From: Solemya velum gill symbiont
GTDB taxonomy: Bacteria > Pseudomonadota > Gammaproteobacteria > Chromatiales > Chromatiaceae
Reading direction: 5' to 3'
DNA length: 64,000 nt
Assembly: GCF_000787395.1 (NCBI RefSeq)
Contig: NZ_JRAA01000001.1
Span: 434,001 to 498,000 of the forward strand
In this document: positions 9,231-20,360 of the stretch, piece by piece
Position numbering within the stretch: the stretch's first letter is position 1
How the letters are laid out: each line of letters begins with the position of its first letter
Notes under the pieces: model-generated
Databases searched by the model: none
What the model was told of the DNA's origin: nothing
The model's input: only the letters and a program-made list of their open reading frames with translations
Position numbers and translations under genes: made by a program

Positions 9231-11578
9231 TGGCAATGAGTGAAGAACAGACCATTACAATAGAAGTAGACGGCAACCAGTTGCCTGCAAAGCCTGGTCA
9301 GATGCTGATCGAGGTAACAGATGCTGCCGGTATCACGGTTCCGCGTTTCTGCTATCACAAGAACCTGTCGATTTCGGCGAACTGCCGTATGTGCCTTGTC
9401 GAAGTAGAGAACGCACCCAAGCCGTTGCCTGCCTGTGCAACACCTTGTGCCGATGGTATGAAGGTGTTTACCAAGTCACCGCTGGCTCGTGCAGCCCAGA
9501 AAGGAACCATGGAGTTCCTGCTGATCAACCATCCGCTTGATTGTCCGATCTGTGACCAGGGTGGTGAGTGTGAGCTGCAGGACGTTGCGATCGGCTACGG
9601 CAATGACGTTTCACGTTTCGCAGAGAACAAGCGCGTGGTTGCGGATCCGGATATCGGTCCACTTGTTGCTACCGAGATGACGCGCTGTATCCATTGCACG
9701 CGCTGTGTGCGTTTTGGCGACGAGATTGCCGGACTGCGCGAACTGGGTGCAACAGGACGTGGTGAACACACCAAGATTGGCACCTATGTCAAACATGCGA
9801 TGACATCCGAGCTATCGGGCAACGTCATTGATCTCTGCCCGGTTGGCGCACTGACTTCAAAACCATTCCGCTATACCGCACGAGCCTGGGAAGTGACCCA
9901 GCAAGAGACAATTGCACCACATGACTCTGTTGGCTCGAACCTCTATGCACATGTGCGTCGTGGCAAGGTGATGCGTATTGTGCCGCGCGAGAATGATGCG
10001 ATAAACCAGTCATGGATCTCTGATCGTGACCGTTTCGGCTACGAAGGTCTTGATCACGAAGAGCGTCTCACCCAGCCGATGGTTCGCGAAGGCGGTTCCC
10101 TTAAAACGGTTTCGTGGGATGATGCGCTAACAAAGGCTGCAGAATCTCTCGCCAAGGTGAAAACACAACCTGACGAGGTGATGACACTGGTATCACCATC
10201 TGCCACGCTTGAAGAGATGTATCTTGCGCAGAAGCTGGTGCGGGATATGGGCAGTAACAATATTGATCATCGTTTGCGCCAGATCGATTTCCGTGGAGAT
10301 TCCGCAGACCCGCAGGTAAGCTGGCTCGGCGTTACTCTTGACGACCTTGAAAATTCCGATGCAGTTCTGCTGGTCGGATCGAACGTGCGCAAGGAACAGC
10401 CGATGATCAATCATCGCCTGCGACTCGCTGCCAATCGTGGCGCAAGCGTCATGTCGATCAATCCGCTTTCAACTAATGCGAATTACACCGCTGGACCGTC
10501 ACTGGTGGTCAAGCCATCCGAGATGGTCAAGACCTTGCAGGCACTTGCCAGTGCAGTTGGTGCCGGCGACGAAGATATGCCGGTCAGTGATGAGATACGT
10601 GCAATTGCAGAGAATCTCCGTTCAGCTGCAGATGCAGTTGTGCTGCTGGGTAATATTGCTGTTTCACACCCTGATTATTCAATCGTTCGCGATACTGCAG
10701 CTCGTGTTGCCGAGGCAACGGGCTGTGCCCTGGGTATTATTCCCGAGGCTGCCAACAGTGTTGGTGCCTGGATTGCAGGAGCTGTACCAAACAGGTTACC
10801 TGGCGGTAAACCTGTCTCAGCATCAGGTCGCTCGGTTAACGAGATGATGACGCCACCACCGCAATGTGCATTGCTGATAGGTGTTGAACCGATGGCCGAT
10901 GTGGCACGTGGTCGTGCACTGGTGAATTCACTGCGAGGAACCGAATCTGTTATTGCCGTTTCCGCCTATATGTCTGATGCGTTGATGGAAGTGGCAGATG
11001 TCGTGCTGCCGATGACACCTTTTAGTGAAACATCCGGAACCTATGTTAACGCGCAACGTGATATGCAGAGTTTCAACGGCCTGGTGAAGCCCAAGGGTGA
11101 ATCACGACCCGGCTGGAAGATTCTTCGCGTGCTCGGCAATTTCCTCGATCTGGAAGGATTTGATTACGAAAGCTCTGAAGATGTTTGCAACGAGCTCATA
11201 CAACAGTGTGATGACAGCCTGCCAGAGATGAAGGTGGGTCAGTCTGGCGCAAGCGAGAGTAAGACCGAGGCGGGTGGAGTAGAGGCAACGCCCTACGTTC
11301 CAGCTTACAGTGTTGACGCGGTTGTACGCCGCAGCGAACCGCTTCAGTCAACCGAAGATGCACGTTGCGTGTTCAGAATGCATCCGCAAACGGCATCTGC
11401 ACATGGTTTGTCTGATGGCAACTGGGCAATACTCAAGCAGGGTGAAAACCACTGCAGCGCAAAGGTCGTTACAGATGATGAGTTGTGTGAAGATGTACTG
11501 GTTTACGCCTCCCAGTCAGGTGATTTAATTTGGGGAAACAGTATGATCGAGAAGGCTGATACAGGAGTGATCGTATGA
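9230..11578 (+). CDS. nuoG: NADH-quinone oxidoreductase subunit G
   Basis: Large iron-sulfur subunit of the NADH module. A ferredoxin domain ([20 protein letters not shown], later CATPC) is followed by the N5 motif in [18 protein letters not shown], then two four-cysteine motifs ([10 protein letters not shown] and the cysteine in IDLCPVGAL) for N4, and a long molybdopterin-oxidoreductase-like domain without a cofactor role. The ATG at 9230 was chosen because it overlaps the nuoF stop by one base, as at the previous junction; another ATG lies two codons on. Length 782. Confidence 0.97.
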   Translation: MAMSEEQTITIEVDGNQLPAKPGQMLIEVTDAAGITVPRFCYHKNLSISANCRMCLVEVENAPKPLPACATPCADGMKVFTKSPLARAAQKGTMEFLLINHPLDCPICDQGGECELQDVAIGYGNDVSRFAENKRVVADPDIGPLVATEMTRCIHCTRCVRFGDEIAGLRELGATGRGEHTKIGTYVKHAMTSELSGNVIDLCPVGALTSKPFRYTARAWEVTQQETIAPHDSVGSNLYAHVRRGKVMRIVPRENDAINQSWISDRDRFGYEGLDHEERLTQPMVREGGSLKTVSWDDALTKAAESLAKVKTQPDEVMTLVSPSATLEEMYLAQKLVRDMGSNNIDHRLRQIDFRGDSADPQVSWLGVTLDDLENSDAVLLVGSNVRKEQPMINHRLRLAANRGASVMSINPLSTNANYTAGPSLVVKPSEMVKTLQALASAVGAGDEDMPVSDEIRAIAENLRSAADAVVLLGNIAVSHPDYSIVRDTAARVAEATGCALGIIPEAANSVGAWIAGAVPNRLPGGKPVSASGRSVNEMMTPPPQCALLIGVEPMADVARGRALVNSLRGTESVIAVSAYMSDALMEVADVVLPMTPFSETSGTYVNAQRDMQSFNGLVKPKGESRPGWKILRVLGNFLDLEGFDYESSEDVCNELIQQCDDSLPEMKVGQSGASESKTEAGGVEATPYVPAYSVDAVVRRSEPLQSTEDARCVFRMHPQTASAHGLSDGNWAILKQGENHCSAKVVTDDELCEDVLVYASQSGDLIWGNSMIEKADTGVIV

Positions 11579-12633
11579 TTGAATCAATGATCGCACTGTG
11601 GGAGTCACTACCGGTTATCGTTCAGATCCTGGTCAAAATCGTTGTCATCGTAGTACCGCTAATGATTGCCGTTGCCTATTACACCTGGCTAGAGCGTCGT
11701 GTTATCGGTGCCATGCAGGTGCGTATCGGTCCTAACCGCGTCGGTTTCTTCGGCTTCAAGCTTCAGGGTCTGGGGCAGCCGATTGCAGATGCCATGAAGC
11801 TGATGTTTAAAGAGATCGTCATTCCGACAAGGGCGAATCCTTTTCTGTTTGTTATTGCGCCGATGCTGACCCTGGGTCCGGCTCTTGCAGCCTGGGCCGT
11901 GTTCCCGTTTGATGAGAACCTTGTCCTTGCAGACATCAATGCAGGATTGCTCTACATTCTTGCACTGACATCACTGGCTGTTTACGGTGTTATCATCGCC
12001 GGCTGGTCTTCAAATTCCAAGTACGCATTCCTCGGCGCGATGCGTTCCGCTGCACAAATCGTATCTTACGAAATCGCCATGGGTTTTGCCCTTGTCGGCG
12101 TGCTGGTCGCTGCAGGCTCTTTGAACCTGGGTGATATCGTACAGGCACAGGCGGGTAGTGCAGTTCACTGGTTCTGGTTGCCGCTGTTTCCGCTCTTCAT
12201 GGTCTACATGATTGCGGGTGTGGCTGAAACCAACCGTGCACCTTTCGACGTTGCCGAGGGTGAATCTGAAATCGTCGCCGGTTTCCATGTTGAATACTCG
12301 GGCATGACCTTTGCTGCATTCTTCCTCGCCGAATATGCCAACATGATCCTGATTTCGGCCCTTACCGCGTTGATGTTCTGGGGCGGCTGGCTGTCACCGT
12401 TTGAGGGAACCTTTTTCCAGCAATATTTTGAATGGGTACCGGGAATTGTATGGTTGCTCGCCAAGACCTTTGTCTTCATGGTGCTGCTGCTGTGGTTCCG
12501 TGCAACTTTCCCACGCTATCGTTATGACCAGATCATGCGTCTTGGCTGGAAAGTTTTTATACCGATTACGATTGTCTGGATCCTGGTCGTCGGACTGGCG
12601 GTCGTCTACGAAATGCCATGGTGGTTTGACTGA
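11575..12633 (+). CDS. nuoH: NADH-quinone oxidoreductase subunit H
   Basis: Membrane subunit linking the quinone chamber to the proton channels. Family signatures are [23 protein letters not shown] near the N-terminus and [31 protein letters not shown] in the middle, with about eight hydrophobic helices overall. Length 352. Its ATG overlaps the nuoG stop by four bases (ATGA), and its stop abuts the nuoI start by one base. Confidence 0.98.
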   Translation: MIESMIALWESLPVIVQILVKIVVIVVPLMIAVAYYTWLERRVIGAMQVRIGPNRVGFFGFKLQGLGQPIADAMKLMFKEIVIPTRANPFLFVIAPMLTLGPALAAWAVFPFDENLVLADINAGLLYILALTSLAVYGVIIAGWSSNSKYAFLGAMRSAAQIVSYEIAMGFALVGVLVAAGSLNLGDIVQAQAGSAVHWFWLPLFPLFMVYMIAGVAETNRAPFDVAEGESEIVAGFHVEYSGMTFAAFFLAEYANMILISALTALMFWGGWLSPFEGTFFQQYFEWVPGIVWLLAKTFVFMVLLLWFRATFPRYRYDQIMRLGWKVFIPITIVWILVVGLAVVYEMPWWFD

Positions 12634-13121
12634 TGAAAGCCGTGACCAACTATGTAAAAAGCCTGTTCCTGTTTGAACTGCTGAAAGGCATGAAGCTGAC
12701 GGGCAAATACTTCTTTCGCAAGAAGTTTACCGTCCTCTATCCCGAGCAGAAGGCACCGGTATCGCCGCGTTTTCGCGGACTGCATGCGCAGCGTCGCTAT
12801 CCTAACGGTGAGGAGCGTTGTATCGCGTGTAAATTGTGTGAGGCTGTCTGTCCTGCGCTGGCCATTACCATCGAGGCAGAACCGCGCGAAGATGGACAGA
12901 GACGCACAACCCGTTATGACATCGATCTCTTCAAGTGTATTTTCTGTGGCTTCTGCGAAGAATCCTGTCCGGTTGATGCGATTGTCGAAACCCGACTCTA
13001 TGAGTATCACTTCGAGAGCCGCGAGGGGAGTGTCATCAATAAGCAGAAACTGCTTGAAAATGGTGAACGCTTTGAAGAACAGATTGCTGCTGACCGTGCG
13101 GCACAGGCACAGTACAGGTAA
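12633..13121 (+). CDS. nuoI: NADH-quinone oxidoreductase subunit I
   Basis: Two-cluster ferredoxin-type subunit carrying N6a and N6b between NuoG and NuoB. The two motifs are [12 protein letters not shown] and [12 protein letters not shown]. The N-terminal helix ([19 protein letters not shown]) is the membrane-contacting part known from the family, and [18 protein letters not shown] leads into the first motif. Length 162. The A of its ATG is the last base of the nuoH stop (tgATGa). Confidence 0.98.
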   Translation: MKAVTNYVKSLFLFELLKGMKLTGKYFFRKKFTVLYPEQKAPVSPRFRGLHAQRRYPNGEERCIACKLCEAVCPALAITIEAEPREDGQRRTTRYDIDLFKCIFCGFCEESCPVDAIVETRLYEYHFESREGSVINKQKLLENGERFEEQIAADRAAQAQYR

Positions 13122-13133
13122 GTGGAAAGCATC

Positions 13134-13733
13134 ATGAGTGTTGAAAAATTTCTCTTCTACGTTTTTGCCGCGATGCTGATATTTGCATCAGTCATGGTAA
13201 TTACACGCAGGAACCCGGTTCACTCGGTACTCTTCCTGGTGCTGGCATTCTTTAATGCTGCTGCACTGTGGATGCTGGCAGAGGCAGAGTTCCTCGCCAT
13301 TGCACTGGTACTGGTCTACGTCGGTGCCGTGATGGTGCTGTTCCTGTTTGTTGTCATGATGCTGGATATCGATCTTTCCGAGATGCGTGCCGGTTTTATG
13401 AAGTATCTTCCACTTGGCATCGGTATATCGGCTGTCATGGTGGTGGAACTACTGATGGTTGTCGGTCCTGCCTATTTTGGTCTCGACAAGTATGCGGCAC
13501 CGGCAGCAAAGGCTGCTGACTACAGCAATACCGAGGCTCTCGGTACGCTGCTTTATACCGAGTATCTCTATCCATTCGAGATTGCCGCCGTCATTCTGCT
13601 GGTTGCGATTATCGCAGCGATCAGCCTGACACTCAGAAAGCGTCCTGAAACCAAGTATCAGGATCCTTCAAAGCAGGTCACGGTGAAAAAAGAGCACCGA
13701 CTGCGCGTTATCAAGATGGAGGCAGAAGAGTGA
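13134..13733 (+). CDS. nuoJ: NADH-quinone oxidoreductase subunit J
   Basis: Membrane-arm subunit of complex I with five predicted helices. Typical segments are [53 protein letters not shown]-like sequence, containing the pi-bulge helix region of the family. The ATG at 13134 is preceded by gtggaaag at good spacing; a GTG four codons upstream is in frame but unlikely. Length 199, with a charged C-terminal tail. It overlaps nuoK by four bases. Confidence 0.96.
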   Translation: MSVEKFLFYVFAAMLIFASVMVITRRNPVHSVLFLVLAFFNAAALWMLAEAEFLAIALVLVYVGAVMVLFLFVVMMLDIDLSEMRAGFMKYLPLGIGISAVMVVELLMVVGPAYFGLDKYAAPAAKAADYSNTEALGTLLYTEYLYPFEIAAVILLVAIIAAISLTLRKRPETKYQDPSKQVTVKKEHRLRVIKMEAEE

Positions 13734-14035
13734 TTGCATTATCTGACTACCTGATCGTCAGTGCCATACTCTTTTCGCTGAGTGTGGCCGGTATCTTTAT
13801 TAACCGCAAAAACCTGATCCTGCTGCTGATGTGCATCGAACTGATGCTGCTCGCAGTCAATATCAACTTTGTTGCCTTTTCGTACTTTCTTGACGATATG
13901 GCTGGACAGGTTTTTGTTTTCTTCATTCTCACCGTTGCCGCCGCCGAGGCTGCAATCGGGCTTGCCATACTGGTGGTGCTGTTCAGAAACAGGCACACCA
14001 TTAATGTGCAGGATCTGGATACGCTGAAGGGGTGA
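13730..14035 (+). CDS. nuoK: NADH-quinone oxidoreductase subunit K
   Basis: Small antiporter-like membrane subunit with three helices. The middle helix [23 protein letters not shown] carries the conserved glutamate used in proton transfer, and a second conserved glutamate lies in [19 protein letters not shown]. Length 101 is exact for the family. It starts with GTG at 13730, overlapping the nuoJ stop (GTGA), and its own end overlaps the GTG start of nuoL. Confidence 0.97.
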   Translation: MIALSDYLIVSAILFSLSVAGIFINRKNLILLLMCIELMLLAVNINFVAFSYFLDDMAGQVFVFFILTVAAAEAAIGLAILVVLFRNRHTINVQDLDTLKG

Positions 14036-15993
14036 TCGTGGAGACTATCTATCTGACAATTGTTCTTGCCCCGCTGATTGGCGCCATCATTGCCGGTTTG
14101 TGGAGAAACCAGGTTGGCAAGGCAGGCGCACACTGGGTAACAATTATTGGTGTCGGCATCTCGTGTGTGCTGTCAATTTACGTGCTGCTTGGTTTCACCC
14201 ATGGTGATGCCGAATCACAGAACCTCAGCCTCTATACCTGGATGGTGAGTGATGGCCTGCGCTTCGAGATCGGTTTTCTTGTAGACCAGCTGACAGCGAT
14301 GATGATGGCGGTTGTGACTTTCGTCTCGCTGATGGTGCATATCTATACAGTTGGTTACATGGCGCATGAGGAGGGCTATCAGCGCTTCTTCAGCTATATC
14401 GCCCTGTTTACCTTCTCGATGCTGATGCTGGTCATGTCGAACAACTTCATGCAGCTCTTTTTCGGCTGGGAAGCGGTCGGACTTGTCTCTTACCTGTTGA
14501 TCGGTTTCTATTTCAAGAAAGAGACAGCCATTTTTGCAAACCTCAAGGCGTTCCTGGTCAACCGTGTTGGTGACTTCGGCTTTATTCTCGGTATCGCAGC
14601 AATTGCCATGTATACCAACAGCCTCGATTACGCCGAGGTGTTCGAGAAATCTGCCGGTCTCGCAAATGAACAGATCACTGTTTTCCCGGGGACAAGCTGG
14701 TCGCTGATGACAGTGATCTGTGTCCTGCTGTTTATCGGTGCAATGGGTAAGTCGGCACAGATGCCGCTGCATGTGTGGCTGCCGGACTCAATGGAAGGCC
14801 CGACGCCGATCTCCGCACTGATCCACGCCGCAACCATGGTTACCGCTGGTATCTTCATGGTGGCTCGTATGTCTCCGCTTTACGAGCTCTCCGAAACCGC
14901 TCTCAGCTTTGTTCTAATTATTGGTGCCACCACGGCATTCTTTACCGGACTGATCGGTATCGTGCAGAACGACATCAAGCGCGTGGTTGCCTATTCGACC
15001 CTGTCGCAGCTTGGCTACATGATTGCTGCACTGGGTGCCTCGGCCTATGCTGCTGGTGTTTTCCACCTTATGACCCACGCCTTCTTCAAGGCGCTGCTGT
15101 TCCTCGCAGCCGGTTCCGTCATTATTGGTATGCACCATGACCAGGATATCCGCAACATGGGTGGCATCAGGAAGTACATGCCAATCACCTGGATTACATC
15201 CCTGCTTGGATCACTGGCACTGATTGGTACGCCGTTCTTCTCAGGCTTCTTCTCAAAAGATGCGATTATCGAATCTGTCCATCTTGCTGATCGCTTCGGT
15301 ACGAATTACGCATACTACCTGCTGGTGGCGGGCGTCTTTGTCACTGCTCTCTACAGCTTCCGTATGTTCTTCCTCGTTTTCCACGGTAATGGACCACGCG
15401 ATGAGCATGCAAAGGCGCATCTGCATGAATCACCGTGGGTTGTGACTGTGCCACTGGTGCTACTGGCGATTCCGTCAGTGGTTATCGGCTGGTTCACAAT
15501 TGAACCAATGCTGTTTGGTGAGTTCTTCAAGGATGCGATCTATGTCGATTCGGCTAATGATGTGCTCGCACACATGGGCGAGGGTTATCATGGTGCGCTT
15601 GGCTTTGTCGTTCACGGCGTGATGCAAGCACCTTTCTGGCTCGCACTGGGTGGCTTCCTGACGGCCTGGTACATCTACATGATGAAGCCTTCGATCGCAC
15701 TCGATATCAAGGTACGTTTCGATTGGCTCTACACGATTCTCGATCGCAAGTACGGTTTTGATGAACTCTTCCAGTTTGTATTTGCCGGCGGCAGTCGCAT
15801 GCTGGGCAAGATCTTCTGGAAGGGCGGTGACCAGTTCCTGATCGACGGTGTGGCTGTAAATGGCTCAGCGCATGGTGTTGGTTGGCTCGCAAGTGTTGCG
15901 CGCTACCTGCAGACAGGTTTTCTCAATCACTATGCAATTGCGATGATTCTCGGATTGATTGGCCTTGTCGGCTGGTTCGTGATTCTTCAATGA
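14032..15993 (+). CDS. nuoL: NADH-quinone oxidoreductase subunit L
   Basis: Distal Mrp-antiporter-like proton channel of complex I, with the long lateral helix at its C-terminus. Signature stretches are [64 protein letters not shown] and [17 protein letters not shown], including the key lysine and glutamate residues. Length 653. The start is GTG at 14032, overlapping the nuoK stop; another GTG two codons later would also serve. Confidence 0.97.
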   Translation: MIVETIYLTIVLAPLIGAIIAGLWRNQVGKAGAHWVTIIGVGISCVLSIYVLLGFTHGDAESQNLSLYTWMVSDGLRFEIGFLVDQLTAMMMAVVTFVSLMVHIYTVGYMAHEEGYQRFFSYIALFTFSMLMLVMSNNFMQLFFGWEAVGLVSYLLIGFYFKKETAIFANLKAFLVNRVGDFGFILGIAAIAMYTNSLDYAEVFEKSAGLANEQITVFPGTSWSLMTVICVLLFIGAMGKSAQMPLHVWLPDSMEGPTPISALIHAATMVTAGIFMVARMSPLYELSETALSFVLIIGATTAFFTGLIGIVQNDIKRVVAYSTLSQLGYMIAALGASAYAAGVFHLMTHAFFKALLFLAAGSVIIGMHHDQDIRNMGGIRKYMPITWITSLLGSLALIGTPFFSGFFSKDAIIESVHLADRFGTNYAYYLLVAGVFVTALYSFRMFFLVFHGNGPRDEHAKAHLHESPWVVTVPLVLLAIPSVVIGWFTIEPMLFGEFFKDAIYVDSANDVLAHMGEGYHGALGFVVHGVMQAPFWLALGGFLTAWYIYMMKPSIALDIKVRFDWLYTILDRKYGFDELFQFVFAGGSRMLGKIFWKGGDQFLIDGVAVNGSAHGVGWLASVARYLQTGFLNHYAIAMILGLIGLVGWFVILQ

Positions 15994-16025
15994 TTATCTA
16001 CAGAATAGAAGGAATAGGTTAGGGC

Positions 16026-17546
16026 ATGTTTGCAGATTTTCCGATACTGAGCACCGTCATCTGGCTGCCGATTATAGGCGGTTTGCTGGTGCTCGGCAGT
16101 GGTGACAAAGCCCCGAACGTCTCTCGTTGGCTGGCTCTCGTGGTTGCTGTTCTGACCTTTTTACTTAGCATTCCGCTGTGGAGCGGTTTTGACGTCACGA
16201 CTGCAGATATGCAGTTTGTCGAAAATACTCCATGGATCGCGGCATACGATATCAACTACCATCTCGGTATTGATGGCATCTCCATGCCACTGATCCTGTT
16301 GACGACATTTATTACAATTCTTGTTGTCATTGCCGGATGGGAAGTGATCCAGTACAAGCCGGCGAGTTACATGGCTGCATTCCTGATCATGGAAGGCGTC
16401 ATGGTTGGTGTATTCGCTGCACTTGATGCAATGCTTTTCTATGTTTTCTGGGAAGCGATGCTGATTCCGATGTTTCTGATTATCGGTATCTGGGGCGGAC
16501 CGAACCGCGTCTATGCGACGATCAAGTTCTTCCTCTACACATTCCTTGGCTCTGTTTTCATGCTGGTCGCACTGATCTACATGTACTTCCAGTCAGGCAG
16601 CATGGGGATTCTCGATTATCATGTGCTCGAACTGGGCCTTAAAGAGCAAATACTGATCTTCATCGCTTTCTTCCTTGCCTTTGCGGTCAAGGTGCCGATG
16701 TTCCCGGTTCACACCTGGCTGCCCGATGCACACGTTGAGGCGCCTACCGGCGGTTCCGTCATCCTGGCAGCGATCATGCTGAAGATTGGTGGATACGGTT
16801 TTCTGCGTTTCAGCCTGCCGATCACTCCGGATGCCAGTAACGAACTCGACTGGATTATTATCCTGCTTTCACTGATTGCGGTGGTCTATATCGGTTTCGT
16901 TGCCCTTGTACAGAGCGACATGAAGAAGCTGATTGCCTACTCGTCGATCTCGCACATGGGTTTTGTCACCCTGGGCTTCTTCATTGTCTTCATGATCGCG
17001 CAGAACTCTGCTGCCGATTCCGGTGCTGTGCTTGGCCTTGAAGGCGGCATGGTGCAGATGGTATCGCACGGTTTTATCTCGGCGGCCATGTTCCTGTGTG
17101 TCGGTGTCCTGTATGACAGGTTGCATTCGAGGGAGATCTCCTCTTATGGCGGCGTCGTCAACGTGATGCCCTGGTTTGCTGCATTCATGGTCTTTTTTGC
17201 CATGTCGAATGCGGGTCTGCCAGGTACCTCCGGTTTCGTAGGTGAACTCATGGTGATTCTTGCCAGTTTCCGTGCCAACTTCTGGTTTGCACTGCTTGCA
17301 GCAACGACCCTGATTGTCGGTGCAGCCTATACCTTGTGGATGGTGAAGCGCGTCGTCTTTGGCGATGTCACCAAGGAGAGCGTAGCGAGCCTGCAGGATA
17401 TCAATGCTCGCGAGGCACTGGTTCTCGGTACACTCGCTTTCATGGTATTGCTGCTGGGTGTTTGGCCTGCGCCACTGATCGAGGTGATGGACGTGAGTGT
17501 CACGAACCTGCTGCAACATATTCTTGTATCCAAGGTAGGAGGCTGA
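16026..17546 (+). CDS. nuoM: NADH-quinone oxidoreductase subunit M
   Basis: Second antiporter-like proton channel of the membrane arm. Conserved motifs are DAMLFYVFWEAMLIPMFLIIGIWGG, FAVKVPMFPVHTWLPDAHVEAPTGGSVILAAIMLKIGGYG and KKLIAYSSISHMGFVTLG. About fourteen hydrophobic helices over 506 residues. The gap of 32 bases after nuoL holds a purine-rich ribosome site (aaggaataggttaggg). nuoN follows after four bases. Confidence 0.97.
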   Translation: MFADFPILSTVIWLPIIGGLLVLGSGDKAPNVSRWLALVVAVLTFLLSIPLWSGFDVTTADMQFVENTPWIAAYDINYHLGIDGISMPLILLTTFITILVVIAGWEVIQYKPASYMAAFLIMEGVMVGVFAALDAMLFYVFWEAMLIPMFLIIGIWGGPNRVYATIKFFLYTFLGSVFMLVALIYMYFQSGSMGILDYHVLELGLKEQILIFIAFFLAFAVKVPMFPVHTWLPDAHVEAPTGGSVILAAIMLKIGGYGFLRFSLPITPDASNELDWIIILLSLIAVVYIGFVALVQSDMKKLIAYSSISHMGFVTLGFFIVFMIAQNSAADSGAVLGLEGGMVQMVSHGFISAAMFLCVGVLYDRLHSREISSYGGVVNVMPWFAAFMVFFAMSNAGLPGTSGFVGELMVILASFRANFWFALLAATTLIVGAAYTLWMVKRVVFGDVTKESVASLQDINAREALVLGTLAFMVLLLGVWPAPLIEVMDVSVTNLLQHILVSKVGG

Positions 17547-17550
17547 TCTG

Positions 17551-18969
17551 ATGGCATTTGATACAACACAGCTGATTCCTCTGTTACCTGAAATCATTCT
17601 GCTGGTGGGTGTCTCCCTGGTTCTGGTTATTGACCTGATGGTCACTGACAAAGAACGCACCTGGCCTTTCATGCTCACCCTGTTTACCTTGCTGGCAGCT
17701 GGCTGCACTACCGTGATGCTTGCTGACGGGACCACGCAGGTGGTGTTTGATGGCACCTATATCCGTGATCCCATGAGTGACATTCTGAAGGCGTCGCTGC
17801 TCTTTCTTGCTGTGCCTGTGTTCATATATGCACGTGAAGGCCTGATGAAGAGTGGTCAGTGGCGCGGCGAGTTCATGACTCTGACGCTGTTTGCGATCCT
17901 GGGCATGATGGTGATGATCTCTTCCAACGGTTTCATCAGCCTCTATCTCGGTCTTGAGCTGCTTTCACTGTGCCTCTACGCACTGGTCGCTTTCAATCGT
18001 GATTCATCCAAGAGTGCTGAAGCGGCGATGAAATACTTCATCCTCGGTGCACTGGCATCCGGCCTGCTGCTCTATGGTATCTCGATGCTGTACGGTGCGA
18101 CAGGCAAACTCGACTTTCCTTCAATCGCACAGGCAGTCGTTGGTAAAGAGAGTGACATCGTTCTGGTTTTCGGTCTCGTATTCGTCGTTATTGGCCTTGC
18201 ATTCAAATTCGGTGCAGTACCGTTCCACATGTGGGTGCCTGATGTATACGACGGCGCCACAACGCCTGTGACACTGCTGGTTGGTTCACTGCCAAAAATT
18301 GCAGCCCTTGGTCTTGCCATGCGCATACTGGTCGACGGTCTGGGTGAATTGCAGGAATCATGGCAGATGATGCTGATCATCCTCGCTTTACTGTCGATGG
18401 CTCTTGGTAATCTCGTTGCGATTGCGCAGGAGAATATCAAGCGCATGCTGGCCTACTCGACAATCTCACACGTTGGTTTCATCTTTCTGGGCATTCTCGC
18501 CGGTTCTGATGAAGGCTATCGTGCAGCGATTTTCTATGTCATCGCCTATGCAGCCATGGCTGCCGGTGCCTTTGGTGTCCTGATTGCCCTGGACAGAAAA
18601 GGGCTTGAGGTTGACCAGTTGCACCAGCTCAAGGGACTCAATGAAAAACACCCCTGGCTGGCAGGAACCATGCTGTTGCTGATGTTCTCTATGGCGGGTG
18701 TTCCACCGACTGTCGGTTTCTTTGCCAAGCTGTTCGTACTGGAAGCAATCGTCTCGGTCGGCTTGACCTGGCTGGCACTGGTTGCAGTGTTCTTCTCGAT
18801 CATTGGTGCCTTCTACTACATCCGTGTTGTCAAACACGTCTACTTCGATAAACCGACTGATGATGTCGAGGTTGAAGTTGGTGGAGCAGCACAGGTGATG
18901 CTGGCAATCAATGGTCTGGCGATGCTCGCCCTGGGACTCTTCCCGGCCATTTTGATGAACCTGATCTAG
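17551..18969 (+). CDS. nuoN: NADH-quinone oxidoreductase subunit N
   Basis: Third antiporter-like subunit and last gene of the nuo operon. Family hallmarks are FISLYLGLELLSLCLYALVAFNRDS, GLAFKFGAVPFHMWVPDVYDGATTPVTLLVGSLPKIAALG and KRMLAYSTISHVGFIFLGILAG. Length 472 with about fourteen helices. Ribosome site ggtaggagg lies at good distance. No T-tailed terminator is seen behind it; instead a dispersed palindromic repeat starts 22 bases after the stop. Confidence 0.97.
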   Translation: MAFDTTQLIPLLPEIILLVGVSLVLVIDLMVTDKERTWPFMLTLFTLLAAGCTTVMLADGTTQVVFDGTYIRDPMSDILKASLLFLAVPVFIYAREGLMKSGQWRGEFMTLTLFAILGMMVMISSNGFISLYLGLELLSLCLYALVAFNRDSSKSAEAAMKYFILGALASGLLLYGISMLYGATGKLDFPSIAQAVVGKESDIVLVFGLVFVVIGLAFKFGAVPFHMWVPDVYDGATTPVTLLVGSLPKIAALGLAMRILVDGLGELQESWQMMLIILALLSMALGNLVAIAQENIKRMLAYSTISHVGFIFLGILAGSDEGYRAAIFYVIAYAAMAAGAFGVLIALDRKGLEVDQLHQLKGLNEKHPWLAGTMLLLMFSMAGVPPTVGFFAKLFVLEAIVSVGLTWLALVAVFFSIIGAFYYIRVVKHVYFDKPTDDVEVEVGGAAQVMLAINGLAMLALGLFPAILMNLI

Positions 18970-18991
18970 AGATCTCCGGTACCGTAATACC

Positions 18992-19067
18992 GTCACCCCG
19001 GGCTTGACCCGGGGTCCACCGTGAATTGCAAACTTACTCATGGATGCTGGTTCAAGGCCGGTATGAC
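18992..19067. repeat. Dispersed palindromic repeat, copy 1
   Basis: Starts GTCACC and contains the palindrome CCCCGGGCTTGACCCGGGG, then about 22 variable bases, then a second palindromic block ggatgctggttcaaggccgg ending tatgac. The outer ends gtca/tgac are inverted. The same layout recurs at 33352-33425. Similar REP-like elements with this core are widespread between genes in Proteobacteria; here it follows nuoN and may act in transcript ends or stability. Confidence 0.8.
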
Positions 19068-19119
19068 AACAGAGATATCAGTCCAAATCTTGGGGTGATA
19101 GAATCTATCCCGGAGACTG

Positions 19120-19812
19120 TTGCAGAATCAATCTACTTCCATGAATCGTCAAATTTTGCATTCGATTATTCTTATTTCCACAGTATTGCTTTCATTTCGC
19201 GTGATAGCCGATGCTCCACTCGATGATGAGTTATCCCAGGCAATGCAGTTATCTCCTGATGTTGCTAAAGGTGAAATCCTGTTCAAAGAAAACTGTTCTC
19301 AGTGTCATGGTGATGATGGGTGGGGCACCACTGACGGAAGGTTTCCCCAGATTGCTGGACAACACAACAGTGTAATTATCAAGCAGCTGGCTGATATTCG
19401 TGCCGGAAACCGTGATAACCCCGAGATGTATCCATTTGCTCGGGAATCGGTACTGGGTGGCCCACAATCTATTTCAGATGTCGCTGCTTACATATCAACC
19501 TTACCAATGGAGCCATATCCTGAATACGGTGAAAGCGATGACATTGAAAACGCTGAACGTCTTTATAAGGAAAAATGCGCAGCTTGTCATGGTGCAAATG
19601 GTGAAGGCAATGCCTTGAAATTTTATCCTCTTATTCAGGGGCAGCATTACGAGTATCTATTACGGCAACTGATATGGATTCGTGATGGTAAACGCAGGAA
19701 TGCTTACCCGGAAATGATGGAGAGTGTTAAAACATTGAGTGACACCCAATTTCAGGCGCTTGCTGACTACGTATCTCAGCTTCTGCCGCCAGATGATAAA
19801 TTAGCAAACTAG
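19120..19812 (+). CDS. Periplasmic diheme cytochrome c (c4-like)
   Basis: Exported electron carrier with two class I cytochrome domains. A signal peptide (hydrophobic ILHSIILISTVLLSF, cut near VIADA) is followed by heme motifs CSQCH (Cys59, Cys62, His63) and CAACH (Cys153, Cys156, His157). Candidate axial methionines are in PEMYPFA and PEMMESV. The TTG at 19120 has ggag four bases upstream; the ATG at 19141 gives a normal signal peptide but no ribosome site, so the start is uncertain. It stands alone between the repeat and convergent genes. Confidence 0.85.
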   Translation: MQNQSTSMNRQILHSIILISTVLLSFRVIADAPLDDELSQAMQLSPDVAKGEILFKENCSQCHGDDGWGTTDGRFPQIAGQHNSVIIKQLADIRAGNRDNPEMYPFARESVLGGPQSISDVAAYISTLPMEPYPEYGESDDIENAERLYKEKCAACHGANGEGNALKFYPLIQGQHYEYLLRQLIWIRDGKRRNAYPEMMESVKTLSDTQFQALADYVSQLLPPDDKLAN

Positions 19813-19877
19813 TAGTGAGACTTGGGGGAGATTAGGGGGCAGAGGAATATGACTGGTGTTGCCGTATAAACGCGTAA

Positions 19878-19949
19878 CGCCCACTTCACAACAGAATACC
19901 CGTATGCGGACTCCCGTTGCGCCGTGGGCGCTGAAATCTGTTCTGTTGT
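19878..19949. repeat. Interlocked inverted repeats
   Basis: CGCCCAC (19878-19884) is complementary to GTGGGCG (19924-19930), and ACAACAGAA (19888-19896) to TTCTGTTGT (19941-19949). The two pairs interleave instead of nesting, so as RNA they could form a pseudoknot, or one of two exclusive hairpins. The stretch lies between the ends of two convergent genes. Confidence 0.45.
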
Positions 19950-19955
19950 CTGTTA

Positions 19956-20195
19956 TTACTTGTGAATCAGCTGATTAATCTGCATTGATTCACGGATCTC
20001 CCTGAAAATGGCCACTGCAAGTGGTATTCCCAGGCTGATGACTATCGCGATGACTACCGCAACAAGAAATCCCGGTTCATCAAACAGACTGGCTGACTCG
20101 AGCCTTACGGAAGAGCCTTCCGACTGTGCAGCGAGTAGTGGTGTACTGAACATCAGTAGCATCAGTGCTGTGGTTGTTTCGATCTGTTTTCTCAT
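19956..20195 (-). CDS. Small membrane protein of unknown function
   Basis: I do not recognise this 79-residue protein. It has an N-terminal signal-like segment (ALMLLMFSTPLLAAQ), a short acidic/serine linker, and one strong membrane helix (FLVAVVIAIVISLGIPLAVAIF) followed by a charged cytoplasmic-type tail (REIRESMQINQLIHK). A ribosome site agaggg stands nine bases before the ATG, which supports real translation. It lies between the diheme cytochrome and the CBS protein; a small accessory subunit of a membrane complex is one possibility. Confidence 0.65.
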   Translation of the reverse strand: MRKQIETTTALMLLMFSTPLLAAQSEGSSVRLESASLFDEPGFLVAVVIAIVISLGIPLAVAIFREIRESMQINQLIHK

Positions 20196-20360
20196 TTGAA
20201 AACCCTCTTAGAGTATTTGCGTACCAGTCTAGTAATATTAGATAGTGCAATAAAGATGCCAATACTGAGGATTTTACTAGGTAATTATTAAGTTATTGTT
20301 ACAGTAGGAAAAAAAGATTTCCCTTGAGTTTATAGTTAAATGACCTTGAGATAGAAAAGC

